Shown: in pieces, positions 13,485 through 27,089 of the stretch
How positions within the stretch are numbered: position 1 is the first letter of the stretch
Layout: each line of letters starts with the position of its first letter
Source: Enchytraeus crypticus
Lineage: Eukaryota; Annelida; Clitellata; Enchytraeida; Enchytraeidae
Direction: 5' to 3'
Assembly: GCA_905160935.1 (NCBI GenBank)
Contig: CAJHZI010000696.1
Span: 514,501 to 578,500 of the forward strand
DNA: 64,000 bases
Notes under the pieces: generated by a model
Seen by the model: only the letters and a program-made list of their open reading frames with translations
Database searches by the model: none
Told to the model about the DNA's origin: nothing
Translations under genes and position numbers: made by a program

Positions 13485-13670
13485 TCGGTGGCTCAGTGTA
13501 TAAGCGCCTTAGGTACTGCCATGAAGTTTTAAATGACTGTTCCTGAGGTCCAGGGATCAATTCCCGGTAGAGCTGATCAGAGAGTAAAATCTTGGACAGT
13601 CACCTTTCTGGGTATACCAATACACCTGACATCTTGAAGAGAAGCCCTTCAAGCTTCTGACCTTGAAGTT
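13485..13670 (+). mobile_element. Diverged SINE S1 copy
   Basis: GGTGGCTCAGTGTATAAGCG gives an A-box-like head, GGATCAATTCCCGGTAGAGC the B-box place, and GAGAGTAAAATCTTGGACAG the body. Confidence 0.65.
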
Positions 13671-14375
13671 AAATCTACCTTTTAAAAATGAACATTTTTG
13701 TTCTAAACTATTTGAGCTGAGCCTGTAACGTGATCAGCTAGATGCTAAACTGCTGGTTAGTAGGTGCAGGATTCAAACTCTATGCATACCTCGACACTGA
13801 TATGTTCTCGAGATATAAGAGGCTAAGCTGATACTTTGCTCTTCTGATTCATTTTATGCATTTACACGATAAGTCACTAGCATGGTTACTTTGTGTAAAT
13901 GATAAGCTTGGTTCAAATCTCCTCTTGATCGTCGAATAGTTTCGACAGATGTCTTAGACGTTGATATTATGGACACACCACACGAAGTATACAGCATGAG
14001 ATCTGAGGAAATTGAAGCCTCGAAGATTAATCTTATTTCTATGCTATATCTGCGCACGATATTAATTTGCGTTTCGTTTCCAACTGCAATTTTAATCATT
14101 AATATGCTAAAACGTAACAATTTTCATGAAAAATAGTCTTTAGGATCAGGGTAGGACCGTAGGTTCATAACAAAGTTTAGCTGTATTTTGAGAACTCGTT
14201 GTTTTGATACCGCTGATGTCGGGCGCAAGTTTACTTTTTCTAGATAAAACACCATCTCGTCATCATCTCGTTAATGAATTTTGAATTTAAAGCTTTTCGT
14301 TTATGTTTGTGTGAAATCTTTTGTTTTCTGTTAAATTAGCCAATATTACTCAATCAACAAGAAGGGCTGGCGGCA

Positions 14376-14478
14376 TGGGATGTCGCTGTCAGATGATGGA
14401 GCTATTATTCTGTCAGATGATGGAGCTATTATTCCGTCAGATGATGGAGCTATTATTCTCTCAGATGGTGGAGCCATT
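14376..14478. repeat. 24-bp repeat, about 4 copies
   Basis: Unit CAGATGATGGAGCTATTATT plus four bases. It is in frame with a 74-codon ORF giving QMMELLF repeats, but nothing else supports a gene. Confidence 0.85.
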
Positions 14479-14544
14479 ATTCTCTCATTTTCTTCCCCTT
14501 ATACGCCAACATTTACTATTGATTACTTTCGTTTTCTACTTGTA

Positions 14545-17500
14545 AATGTAGAATGAGCGCTATCTTAGATCGACTTCTAGATTGACCTTAATTGAAATTA
14601 TACTCGAAGTTTCAAGGAATTTGATAAATCAAACGCTTGAAATGCTCACTCAGCGTTTAACATCAGTTTCAATCTCCCGAATGAATTCAGCGACAGGTAG
14701 GAAAATATGAAAATAAGAAAATAAAAACTAATTTTGCAGAAGATAATTTATTTTGTGAACATAGTGGATTATAGTCGTTGTCCATGAAAAATACAAAATC
14801 TCTGGAACGAACTTAAGTAATTGTAGAACTCTGTACCTTGGTCATGTATCAAGTACGATACATGATATCCCTCATATGACCCTTTCACGGTTACGGCATA
14901 ATTGAGGCTACGAGGCGATCAATCAGAGTTTAAAAGAAATAAATTATTATAATTTAATGATGTTATAGTTCTTGTAATTATAATAATTAGTATAAGTATT
15001 TATAATTGGTATAATTTAATTCACTTGATACTTGCTGCTCTCCTATAGTTTTAAATTGCTGCTTCATTGCGAAGGTAACGTATCTGATGTGATTACATTT
15101 AAGTCAGTTAATTAGTATGGATCTTGTAAACTTAAGTAGCAATCAAATGCGCGCATATAACAAATCCCTCATCTCGTATATGTTAGTACTGGGCTTACAG
15201 AATTCTATTTCCTATTTCGTGTACTCTTCTAGAATATCAGTTTCATCTCACATGCAGGCATACACGTGTAAACAATGCTCCATCTATCTGATTCACACGT
15301 ACGTGTGTACGTATCGAATGCGTCCCTCTGAGATATATAGTGCATTAATTATATAAGAACTTCAGCAACGTCGGTCTTATAATTATCAACATTTCTCTGC
15401 GCATGCGTAGAGCTGCTGAGATCTGAACAAAAATGCTGAGAACTATGGTTATGCAGAAAGGTGGCTAGAGACGTGATATTTACCACTCCCCACATATGCA
15501 AATAAAATCCAAAAACAAATAACGGTCAAAAAACATTTGTCTTAATTAGATTGCTTTTGATAAAGCTACTCAAAAACCTTTGCCGTCATAAGGACAAACC
15601 CTGCTTTCTATTTTAGCTCAGGCAGGATTTTAGTTTTATGAGTTATGCTTTATATTTTTTGTTTTTTCACACTTATGAAAGCTGCTGTAAGTGAACGAGT
15701 AAGGTTGGAAAACAATTTCCTTGTGCGCAAGAAAATTAAATCACTAGAGTGGTTTGTAGTCATATTCAAGAAGAACCTTTAACCTGTCGCTTCAAACATA
15801 TTATATGAGGAAATTTTCTTTAATAGAACTATTTCCGTTGAACTAATATTGTCATTATGGAATAGACCCTTTGCCCCCGCAATTGCTGATCCCTGTTGCT
15901 TCAGCGGCGGTGTCATAGTCTCTTGTACCTAACGTGTAGCGCGGTGACGTCAAACTGTGATTATTCTTTTAAAATTTCTTTTCGCTCATTATATCGTGTG
16001 GACGCCTAACGGCGGATATAGTATTCACACGCACACATCTCGCTGTTAGAGGTCTGCCCGTGCTGCTTATCCTTTGCAATGCGAAAACTTATGTCGATCA
16101 GTGCTTAATAATATGTGTCTTGGAACTAGTATCTTAAATGAATCAAAAAACAAAATAATTGTATGCCTGAAGGGGCTTCGTATCATATAATTGGAAAATA
16201 CTAAAGAACATTTTGGTCGATTGAAAATTTTCATGACATTTCAATGACATGGACTTTGTACTGACATAAGTCAGGGTTAAATCTTGAGCGATTTGGATAA
16301 ATAGCTTTATTCCTGCAATTTAGACGTTTCAATGCAACAGTAAAGGTTCAACTTTAATAGTTTATTATCTATAATAAATTTATATATCTCTGTCAGTCTC
16401 CAGAATACTGTCTAGTGATAAGTCCAAGTTACGTATTCCCACTTATAACATGCTATTATTCTCACTAGTGAGCAAAAGGCTAAAGCCAAGTATAACGTCA
16501 GTTTCCTCTTCGATAGCATGTCAGTAATGAGGAGAGCACTGGAATGGAATCCCGCACTTACTGATCCTACTGATCCGCTGTCGAACAACTTTCCAACAAG
16601 CCACGGACTCGAGTTTTATGTCAGCGAGCTGTTATATGCACTAATGTGCATTGTATACTGAGCAAGTTCTTGCGCATGCATATCTACATGTGTATGCCAT
16701 TGTATTCTTCTACGCCGCAGTACGTGTATGGTCATAGTAAGCATGTATGTCGGGAACTGTAGACACGACATGTCATGCTATACATTTGCTTCTATTCCGC
16801 TATGCCCAGTTGTTAGATTGGGGGGGGGGGGCTAGGGGCTCTCGTTTTTTCTGAGGTGCGCTCCTCTGCCGGGGCCCATATTAGATACTAGGTGCCCTGT
16901 AAATACATTACAAGTGGCCTGAAATATTCTTACGGTTCTCATAGCTTTTAATTCCCACTTTAACCGCTATACCTAATGACGTTCGTTACGTGGCCACAAT
17001 TACAAATCATCTTGGTTCTTCAAATTATTTTACTATGCTTAATTACATTTTTAACTATGTTTAAAAACAAACTATGCATAGTCAGCAGCATGAGCGATTA
17101 GGAACCCACAACGGTTCAGTAGGAGCAGGGTACAATATTTAGTGCTCCTTCCGTCGCTGGTGTATTTTAGAGACAGAAAACTGGTTTTAAACTCTGTTAT
17201 AGCTATTTTTAACGCCCGTAATGGACGGGAAGCTACCCAGTTCGTGATAGACTTGCTGTAAAGTGTTCCCTGGTTTTTTGTTCTTTTAACTTCTCACAAA
17301 GGCATGGAACGTTCGTCCCTACAGTCATGTATAACATTTTTCTAATATTTTGTTAGATTTTAATTTATTTTTTTCATTCATTGTGCTCTATTAAACGTTT
17401 CCTAAACATATTTCCTAAGCAGAATTTGTAGAAAACAATGATAGACTCATAAATTATATTATTTCTGAAGATTGGCTGCTTTGATTAACGTTAAAATGTG

Positions 17501-19620
17501 GCTGAAAGTAGAGTTTACTATACCGTGAACTTATGTAATGTAATGTTATTTGTAAACTTGTGTAAACTTGTGTAAACTTATGTAATGTATGTTATTTGGT
17601 TTGGTCGCGCGAATATGTAGGGCTAATGATTATAAAATATATATATATGTAGGATCAACAAATCATTAACTTTAAGACCTGACACTAACCGTACGATTGA
17701 GGATCTTAAACTCGTTCATGAAAACATCTCGCGGCGCATTGGCAGCACTGTAACGTATCGGTGAATGAATTTTAAATCTTGCTGACGAAGTCGATAGACG
17801 CAGTAACTCGCTGTTTATGTGAACATGTTAAAGTCTCTTTTTTGTGTTTGTGAATTTGTGACTCCCCCAAACTTTCTTTTAAAATCAAAAGCGACGTTAA
17901 ATTTCGTAAAGTGTTGTACATTTATTTATACTGTTTCTGGATGTATATTTATTTTATGCGACTGGGTACTGACAGCTAAATACTAAATACCGGACAAGTA
18001 ATCAAGTTCTGACTATCTATTTCATTTATATGAACCATTCTACAGAAATAGCATTCGAGCAGCACTGATAAACGAATTTACATGTGTACACTTATATAAG
18101 TTATGCATGTGTGCTACGATTGTTTATGTTTGTCTGCTTTCTGCATTTTTAAATTTAAGTTAATTACAATAACTGTTAATAGTTAATTGCAATAAACATA
18201 ACTATAGACATATTATAATAAATCAATCGACACATATGCACACATGCACAAAGATCTGCAACAATTTCCATTCTTATACAAAAACATCCTTTGGAGAAAA
18301 ACATAGATTCAAATTAGATTCAAATTTAAATCTATACACAATTACTAAAGTTATTATAATTAAATCAACTATTCATTTATTTTGAATACCATTTCTAAAT
18401 GCTTCAATATTTTACAGCATTATCCATTGCGCATGAGTTGATATTTGTGTATGTAGACCCACGGACCCTGCGTGACTGCATAAAAGGTAGTGAACGGCGT
18501 TTGAGTGATTTCACTGAGTTAATTGCAACACGTGCAACGCTTTTATGGTTCCATTGTATCTTCTGAGAGTCCTCAACCATATGACGTCGTAGTCTTTACA
18601 GAGGTTCACGGGATCCGAAACCAGTTTTTCCGCGTCAAGCACTCAGAATGCAAGCATTCAAAACGCTTTTGAGATATTGCATTAAAATTAATGTCTACAA
18701 TTAGTTACACAATGACTGGCATCTGAGGATAGGGAACTGATGTTATTTGCTTAATGGTATAATGAAAATACATATTTTTAAGTTTTAATGCGCACACACT
18801 CTTCCATGGGCATGAATTAATTTTATAAATGTGCATGTAGATGCTACTCTTGCTAAGTTTCAAATGTCTCACTGTTTAGAGCGCAAGATATTCTCATGAA
18901 TTACGAATGATAAGGAAGGATAATGAAGGATCCTGTCGGAGTTTCGACTTCATACCGGGCTGACTGTAGAGTAAAATCTGAGACACTTACATATACAGCA
19001 CCGGCGATCTGGCTAATGGATTTAATCCTCAATACAGTTTATTCATTTCGCTTTAAAACAATATCCTCATGGATGATAAATTTAAATCGATACCTTCATG
19101 ATGATAATTTCAGTAGAATGTTAGTTAAAGTTTAAACATAAAGATAGAAATGTGTATCACTGTTCGATTACTTACTTGTTAACCGTAGTGCTGAAAGTAG
19201 GGTCGTCTGCACAGTGTTAACAATGACGCGAGTTGCTTAATTGGAAAACTAAGTAGAGGAAATGGTAAAGGCAAAGAGCATCAAAAGTAAGGGAAATTGG
19301 AAAAAAATTGCTTATCACGGGTGAAAATCGGAGAGGGAGGTTGCGTCATTGCTCTAGGGGATGGACTCCCCGACTGGAAAGGTTAACGTAAAGCTCATCT
19401 GCGCTTCACTGTACCCATTATAAGAGCTTACTAGAACTTCAAAATTCTTTCTGTGTCTCAGTCTTCTTTTTTGTACTCCTCTTTCTGTCTTTTTAACCGT
19501 TCCTGATATCTACAATCCGTATCTCTTTTATTCGTGTTCTACTGCATTAGCATCCATGTATGTTGCTCACTTTCTGAATACGCAAATGTTCTTATTTCTT
19601 TTATTCTCTTTCGTTTCTCC
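14545..19620. other. No gene seen
   Basis: About 5 kb of AT-rich DNA with one diverged SINE (16465-16615), a poly-G run near 16821 and short ORFs without recognisable domains. I found no exon with matching splice sites. Confidence 0.5.
16465..16615 (-). mobile_element. Diverged SINE S2-like copy
   Basis: TATAACGTCAGTTTCCTCTT starts the reversed tail and GGAATCCCGCACTTACTGAT the reversed head with ACTGATCCGCTGTCGAACAA. Confidence 0.55.
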
Positions 19621-19642
19621 CTCACACGCTCTCTCTTCCTCC

Positions 19643-19684
<42 letters not shown>

Positions 19685-19685
19685 T
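19621..19685. repeat. (CT)n microsatellite
   Basis: CT run of about 45 bases within pyrimidine-rich sequence. Confidence 0.93.
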
Positions 19686-19719
19686 ATAATACCTTTCTCT
19701 TTCTCTCTTTTTAGCGTTG

Positions 19720-20815
19720 CTAGAAATGTTATCCACCAATCCAAAAGCAATCCAGATATTTTCCCATCACCTCACTCATTAGACTTTTATCTAATAGAAG
19801 CTTATGTCTCCTCCTCCAGGCTAGGTCAGTGTCCTTCCTGGAGTAATGATGCACAGATAAAAGAGTTTAATCCATACCAGAGGTCTAATGTAGCGTTTCT
19901 TAGATATAGTTATTATACATCCACCCAGCTCTTATCAATATAAGCTATTTGATTGGCTATGTAAATATTTATGTGCGTAGACTGCAATTGCTTTCAAATT
20001 ACTATTTTCCATATGGAGCTGCATAGTTTCTGATCTTTTCTTTTTCAGTTTAGTTGATTTATAGTTCTTGGGTAGACCGCCGGCTGTGATAAGTGATAAG
20101 ATTATATGTAGTCGTATTTAGTCATATAATATAACGTTTTGTCGTCGTCAGCGTACTTATCTTCCCTTGAATCCTATTCTAGCTAGGTTCGAGATACGAA
20201 TAGAAATATAATGCATTTGTCATAAATAATATTAAGCCTATATTGTATAGTGATATATGTAATGGCATACAGCGTATTTTACTTCCCTAGCATATGTCTT
20301 CAAAGCAATTGCAGATGATTCTATTTTGCTTTTTTGGTGCTATTTCTTGACATATATTATTGTGTCCTTTGTTGTAAATTTTCTTAATTTTACTTGCCAA
20401 ATCTAGTGAATGCTAACTTAAATTAAGCATTTGATTTAATTTAAATTACTTCAACGAACTTCGTTTCGAATGTAATGGATAATCAAGTCGATAGCGCGCT
20501 TGTATGAGAAGCAGGATGCCGCTAGTTCGAATCTCATCTAGGCCGTTAGCGATAGAACATTTAGGGTATGAATGTGTGATGTTTGTACTTAGTATACACA
20601 TAGTCAGGAACTTAAACATAGGAAGACGAAGGTGGTAATTCCGGTTCTAATAGCTTCCTAGCTCTCTTCCAACAGCCTGAACTATATTCACAAGCTCGCC
20701 GGAGACTCAGCTCCACGCATTACTCTCAAGTCTTCTCTCTAATGCAAGAGGGAAGAGAAAGTTATTGGTAATTTCTCGGCTATTGAACCAGTACTTAACT
20801 TCCTGATTTAGCTTT
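19720..20815. other. No gene seen
   Basis: AT-rich. Around 20475-20540 there is a B-box-like AGTTCGAATCTC after GATAGCGCG, perhaps a decayed tRNA-derived SINE, but it does not fold as a tRNA by eye. Confidence 0.45.
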
Positions 20816-20818
20816 ACC

Positions 20819-20821
<3 letters not shown>

Positions 20822-20910
<89 letters not shown>
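20822..20910. repeat. Compound (TA)n(GA)n microsatellite
   Basis: TA run of about 43 bases passes directly into a GA run of about 45 bases. Confidence 0.96.
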
Positions 20911-21231
20911 TGTTGACTTTGACATAGAGCCTCATAGTGCGCGAACATACTCAGAAATGAGATAGGTTAACTTAGATCTAACTAAGATTAGCTTAAGAAA
21001 TTGCAGCAGCTAAACAACAAATATTATAGATAGTTAAAAAACACAAAATACACTTATTGCTGCTGCTGCTTCTGAGCTTTCAATGCCTAATTTGAATCTC
21101 TGTGGCTCTGCTACTCTCAGAATGGCGACAGCTGTGAATATTCAGCTGTATATGGAAGTCAAAACGCGTAGAACGATACACTGGAGTCTGGCTGTATGGG
21201 AGGGTAAACATATTTTGCCAGAGATATAGCG

Positions 21232-21338
21232 AAACATCCAGTGATATAACGAAACATCCAGTGATGTGACGTAACATCCAGTGATATGACGTAACATCCA
21301 GTGATATGACGTAATTTCCAGTGATATAACGTAACATC
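21232..21338. repeat. 20-bp repeat, about 5 copies
   Basis: Unit TGATATGACGTAACATCCAG with single-base variants. Confidence 0.9.
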
Positions 21339-21727
21339 GTAGCCCTTATCTCATAACCATTTCGAATGCTTTATAAAATGAGAACATGGAAAATGGTATG
21401 ATAAGCTTGTATCTTTACTACTCATTCAACAAGAATTTAACGTCCGGCTCCTCACCATAAGGCATCGTCAGAGACGTCTCAAGCAGACTCTGTATCAGCG
21501 GAAGTTAGTGCACCACTGGATACGCCTGAGTAAAAAAGACCGTCAGAAAAAGCAAAATCAAGGCAGTGCAAGTGACCATGATCAAGTCAACTGACGTATC
21601 TGCGTTCTTGCTGTCGAGAAGCTGCTTCAAAATTATCTTATAAAAGACTCGGCAAAGCCGGCGGTTATAATCCGCGTCACTATGTGTGACTGGATCCGTA
21701 TATTCTATATCAGCTTCTGCGCGTAAC

Positions 21728-22000
21728 CATCCTCACCCTCCCTCATCTTCACTCACCCTCATTCTCACCCACCCTCATCCTCACCCCCCCTCATCCTCAC
21801 CCTCCCTCATTCTCACTTCTGTCTGGCACCCCTACATATTTGATCAGGTATGGTACCCCCACGAGCACCCCCAAGAGCACCCCCACGAGTACCCCACTAG
21901 CACTCCACGAGCACTCCACGAGCACCCCACGAGCACCCCACTAGCACCGCCACGAGCACCCCACGAGAACCCCACGAGAACTCCACGAGCACCCCACAAG
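21728..22000. repeat. CCTCAC / CACGAGCACCC repeats
   Basis: First part is CCTCATCCTCACC units, second part is CACGAGCACCCC units. It is unusually C-rich for this window. ORFs on both strands are repeat translations. Confidence 0.88.
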
Positions 22001-22339
22001 CGCACCGGATGTCCCTCTCTAGGGGGCCTCGAATTTGTCAACGCTGAAGCATTTAGATATCTGAGAGCTTTAGCCCTGTTGAAATGTTTGGAATAAATTT
22101 TCCGTGCTTGTCTTCAGTTATTAGCTTATGTTCGTAGGAGGCTACAAAGTTGGTTCTGCAATGCAGAGTGAAGTGGTCTTAACAGTAATTTATTTGAAAT
22201 AAACCAATAGGTCGCCAATATATCAATTTTTTTTATTCCTGTTTGTCATTACCAACAGAAATTTAATGGAAATAGTAGAATTTACTACTTGCTAGGCTAA
22301 TCCCTCTGTCATTATTCAGAGCGCTTCTGACCCTTAGAT

Positions 22340-22482
22340 AACGGTATACGCTGAGCAGGTGGCTTGTTGGCATGATGTTCGATAGCGAGTCAATAGGTAT
22401 TAGGTCTAAATCCATCCGGTGCTCTCCCCGTCACTGACATAAATAAGTCAGGAAACTAACGTTAGGCTGGGCGTTAGCCTTC
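22340..22482 (+). mobile_element. Diverged SINE S2-like copy
   Basis: GAGCAGGTGGCTTGTTGGCA, then GGTCTAAATCCATCC in the B-box place, then GTCACTGACATAAATAAGTC and AGGAAACTAACGTTAG at the tail. Confidence 0.5.
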
Positions 22483-22484
22483 AC

Positions 22485-23440
22485 GGTATGTAAAAATCGT
22501 TTCAGTTTGATACATTCTTAGTAAGTTCAAATAACTAATACGTTCAAATTACTAAGACACTCAAATTATTAAGGAAATCATCGTTATTGAGCTTAGTCAG
22601 AAATGCCACTCCCTGATTTGATTATATCCTTAACCCTTTACATTCTCCAGTAAAAAACCACCAACACATACGCGCTGTCTCGAAGATTCGCTGAGGAATA
22701 TAAGAAGCAATAATGAATTTAGTGGATCAGCAGGGGCTTTATACCCCATCCAGAAAATCTACAATATATTTATTCGCTTTGAATTTATTTCATTTATAAA
22801 AATGGACCACCATGGGGACCCGGATGTCCATACAAAGGCACTACTTCCACCCCTCCTACTCTAGGACTGAGCCGAATCCGCGTCTGATCCCAGTATTTGA
22901 TCCGGCTGCGGCGGCCTGGAAAAAAGACTTTGGAGAGATATGTGACGAGAGTATAGAGTGTGACAGCTATTAGCAGAGAACAAGGTTGTGTATCGCGGCT
23001 GTGAATACACGGTGCTGCTGTAATGAAACATAAGGAGAATATGTTGTGAATATGTGGAAAATAACTACGCTAAAATACATGAAGAATAAATGAGAAAACT
23101 TGCATTTGCGGCGCGTATGTAGGCCTATATGCTATATAGTATGTGGGAATATGTTTAGAATGTGAGCATGTTTTAAAATAACTATAATTTAAAAGAACTT
23201 TGTGTGTTCAAAAATGTGTTATAGGCTCCACATATAATTGTGAATAATTGAACATGAATATAATGCTCTTTGCGATTGCGAAAAGCGTATCATACATCAA
23301 AATAATATACTCGTATGTAGCTGTTAACTAATAAAACACGTTTTGTTACTTAACAAAAACGTGCACTTTATTGAGCGTGATTACAGATTTGGACCAAGTG
23401 CTCAGCCATGTGCTACTTAGCAAAACACCAGAGATACAAA
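22485..23440. other. No gene seen
   Basis: AT-rich, no supported exon. A more GC-rich stretch at 22800-22930 has no open frame with splice sites that I trust. Confidence 0.45.
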
Positions 23441-23442
23441 TA

Positions 23443-23480
<38 letters not shown>

Positions 23481-23520
23481 ATGGAAGATGGAAGAAATGA
23501 GAAAGAGAGAGAAAGAGAGG
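23440..23520. repeat. (GA)n microsatellite
   Basis: GA run at 23446-23478 followed by GA-rich sequence. No LINE end was seen beside it. Confidence 0.92.
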
Positions 23521-24013
23521 TAAGTATCGATTATGGGGATTGAGAAAGAATTATGGAAGGGGCTAGATGTAACCAGGTAACAGCAATATCAGATCGAGTT
23601 AGTATTAACTGAATCCCATCTAATGAACTTAAATCCATTTACGTCAACATTTCCATTCCTGCCAGTTTCATTAAAGTTGAGCATGGTCGACGCAGCGTCG
23701 CCACTGTAATGTAGTTGTTCCGCATTAATAAAACTACTGCACATTAACGTTGGCGATAACATGTTTTACAATTTTGTTCTCTCATTTTTATAATTTCCAT
23801 CAAATATAGTTTAAGCAAATGTACTCCCGATTAATATTAGCTGTTGTATATATTCTACAATTATATTTTAACATTTAAAAATATTTCTATGCAGACAATT
23901 TGTGCAGTTTTCGTTAAACTATCATTATTCTATTATATATGTAAATTAATTACGTTGGTATATGGTTAGTATATTAATACATATATACATTTATAGACGT
24001 ACATATATAGACC

Positions 24014-24135
<122 letters not shown>

Positions 24136-24231
24136 AGTATATATATATGAATGTATATTATTATTTTAAATTAGGATACACCTGCAATGTATATCCTTAT
24201 ATACGTGGTGTATGCATGTATATACTGTATA

Positions 24232-24232
<1 letters not shown>

Positions 24233-24277
<45 letters not shown>

Positions 24278-24562
24278 TTAGTGCACTGCCTATTGGCAGA
24301 TCTATGGCATATTTACCGCCACATGTTTTATCCTCTGCTTTTATCTTCCTAACAACATATTAATTAGTGTTATCAGATCATGCAGCATCCCAAGTCATGG
24401 TCTTTCTCTAAGCTTTTTCCTGCCATTGTTCCCTCAATTGCCTCTTTCAGTACACCATTCCCTCTCAGTATATGACACATCCAGTTCTGCTTTCTATTCC
24501 GTATAACTTCTATAAATTGTCTATTTGTGATAACCCTATTTAGCACTTCTACGTTTGTAATT
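24233..24562 (-). mobile_element. GA-tailed LINE 3' copy (about 70 codons of the C-terminus)
   Basis: On the plus strand a (CT)n run at 24233-24274 is followed by the shared end (GTGCACTGCCTATTGGCAG). On the minus strand one frame reads NETDIITNVEVLNRVITNRQ and FIEVIRNRKQNWMCHILRGN and GVLKEAIEGTMAGK, the region just before the RGRPR box of this LINE family. It is bounded upstream by a (TA)n run. Confidence 0.8.
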
Positions 24563-24578
24563 ATATCAGTCTCATTTA

Positions 24579-24582
<4 letters not shown>

Positions 24583-24617
<35 letters not shown>

Positions 24618-24655
24618 TTATTTATTTATGTATATATATATATATACATGTATAT
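24583..24655. repeat. (TA)n / TTTA microsatellite
   Basis: TA runs around a short TTTATTTA block. Confidence 0.93.
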
Positions 24656-24659
24656 ATAA

Positions 24660-25740
24660 TATGTGTGTTAACTATTGTACAGTATTGAAAGCTGTCACAA
24701 CTCTAAGAGCCTATCGCTCTTTTTTCTTAATTATTCAATTATGATGTCTGATGGAAATAAATCTCGTGTTGATGTTTTCGCAAAAATCAATTTCTGACGC
24801 AAACTGTCGAGCTTAGTGTCAATTTTATTCGATGATAATGATTTAATGACATTTGCTTTCTTGAATAGAAATAAAATGATAAATTGGTCTACACATGAAA
24901 ATTTTAAATGTAATAGATCTGCTCCAATGCACTATACTGGAGTGAAAATTTACTGGTTTTTCCATATTGAAAATTAGTTCTCCATATGAAAAGAGAAGAA
25001 AGCAGTATTGAAGATATGTTTCTATCTAGATAGCATTTCTGCTATATTAAAGGTCATGAGCATTATTTTAAAATATGACAACCGCTTACCATAATAAATT
25101 AGAGAAATAAAAATCTCTAAATTGTACATTGCCTTTTCTTTCAGTGGTTGATCATCATGTTAGGGTCAAGTGGAGAACTTATTGTACTTATCCGTTGAGA
25201 TAAAGAGCAAACGAACGTTAAGGAATAAAGCTTTCAATTGGATTAATCCTAGAATTATTAGTTTTCTAATTCTCCGGAACTTAGGAAGCAGAATAGTCTG
25301 AATTATATATTCCTCTCAATTTGAATAAAACAATTTGCCAAATACAGGATAGTGCAGACGTCATCAAACAATTGCAACAGAACGCGAATGCTACGTTCTG
25401 CAAGAATATCAAAAGTAATTTATTTGTACAGATCCAAGCATTTTAGATTGGAGAAGCTTCTGTTATTTTATGAGCTTGCTCATTATATTTAGTGATGGAT
25501 ATATTTTCTGACAGCAGGCCTATATGCACTTGCTCGTAATCTAGACAAAAACATTATAGGCTTACATGTATTATGGTTGCTGTAAAATATTATTGTTAAT
25601 GTTATTAAAGACCCCATAAATAACCCGTTCCACTCAGTAGTCTGGTTAGACATTGTATTAAAATAAGTTGTATGTGACAAATGTGGCTAGTCGTGCTCTG
25701 TTATGGAATGAAAATTACTATCTCATTATATTTCTTAGAT
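24660..25740. other. No gene seen
   Basis: AT-rich sequence with only short ORFs and no recognised element. Confidence 0.5.
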
Positions 25741-25754
25741 TTCTCTTCATATCG

Positions 25755-25830
25755 CTTTCTCTCTCTCTCTCTCTCTCGCTCTCTCTCTCTCTTTCTTTCT
25801 ATATCTCTCTATTTCTCTCTCGCTCCTTCT
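25755..25830. repeat. (CT)n microsatellite
   Basis: CT-rich run with TTTCTTTC interruptions. Confidence 0.93.
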
Positions 25831-26184
25831 CGTTCTGTGCGCACTGTATTATCTAATGGCAACATTACTCTTCCTTTTATTAGATTCTTGTTTCCCTTCT
25901 CTTCTCCTTTTACCCTGCAAAGGACCGAGCTGTGTCTAAACTGGAGATCAGTAAATTCTGAGTTCAAATTCATGGTTCGCCCGTAACTTATATGCTTTCG
26001 AGAAAAATAAACTGAAAATGAACATGTTTTTCACTTTAATTTCGTTATAATTAAGAGTCTGCGAGTTTTCTAAGCACAAAATTTGAATAATTACAAACAT
26101 GCTTAGTGAGGAAGTAAAAATTAACAATGGAGTTACCGCAGGGGAAGCAAAGCTGTCTGAGGTAATACCTGCAATAGTAGCTAG

Positions 26185-27082
26185 TAAGAGTGAATAGTAA
26201 CTAGTAACTGAATAATAACTAGTAACTGAATAGTAACTAGTAACTGAATAGTAACTAGTAACTGAATATTAACTAGTAACTGAATAGTAACTAGTAACTG
26301 AATAGTAGCTAGTAACTGAATAATAACTAGTAACTGAATAATAACTAGTAACTGAATATTAACTAGTAGCTGAATAGTAGCTAGTAACTGAATAGTAACT
26401 AGTAACTGAATAATAACTAGTAACTGAATAGTAACTAGTAACTGAATAATAACTAGTAACTGAATAATAACTAGTAACTGAATAGTAACTAGTAACTGAA
26501 TAATAACTAGTAACTGAATAATAACTAGTAACTGAATAGTAACTAGTAACTGAATAATAACTAGTAACTGAATATTAACTAGTAACTTAATAGTAACTAG
26601 TAACTGAATAGTAACTAGTAACTGAATAATAACTAGTAACTGAATAGTAACTAGTAGCTGAATAATAACTAGTAACTGAATATTAACTAGTAGCTTAATA
26701 GTAACTAGTAACTGAATAGTAACTAGTAACTGAATAATAACTAGCAACTGAATAGTAACTAGTAGCTGAATTGTAGCTAGTAACTGAATAGTAGCTTGTA
26801 GCGGTGAATTGTAGCTAGTGACGGTGAATATTGGCTAGTAACTGAATAGTGGCTAGTAGCTTAATAGTAGCTAGTAGCTGAATTGTAGCTAGTAACGGTG
26901 AATATTGGCTAGTAACTGAATAGTAGCTAGTAACTGAGTAGTGGCTAGTAACGGTAAATAGTAACTAGTAATGATAAATAGTAACTAGTAACGGTAAATA
27001 GTATCTAGTTATTCAATAGTAGCTAGTAACTGTGAATGGTAGCTAGTAACGGTAAATAGTAGCCAGTAACGGTAAATAGTAG
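26185..27082. repeat. 18-bp minisatellite, about 32 clean and 15 degenerate copies
   Basis: Unit TAACTAGTAACTGAATAG, with TAG/TAA/TTA variants; it decays after about 26780. Each unit carries ACTAGT inside a near-palindrome. Because 18 is a multiple of 3, the minus strand is open for 188 codons (LLVTIQ and LLVIIQ repeats). Confidence 0.95.
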
Positions 27083-27089
27083 ATTGAAC

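Noticed and set aside
20470-20545. Free tRNA gene
   Set aside because: Only a B-box-like sequence is seen; acceptor and anticodon arms do not pair by eye. The SINE heads at 46484 and 49049 were likewise not called as tRNA genes.
26181-26747. Minus-strand 188-codon ORF of LLVTIQ repeats
   Set aside because: Translation of the 18-bp minisatellite, whose length is a multiple of 3.
26185-27082. CRISPR-like array
   Set aside because: Units are contiguous and have no unique spacers; the host is a eukaryote. The same applies to the arrays at 3914 and 49880.
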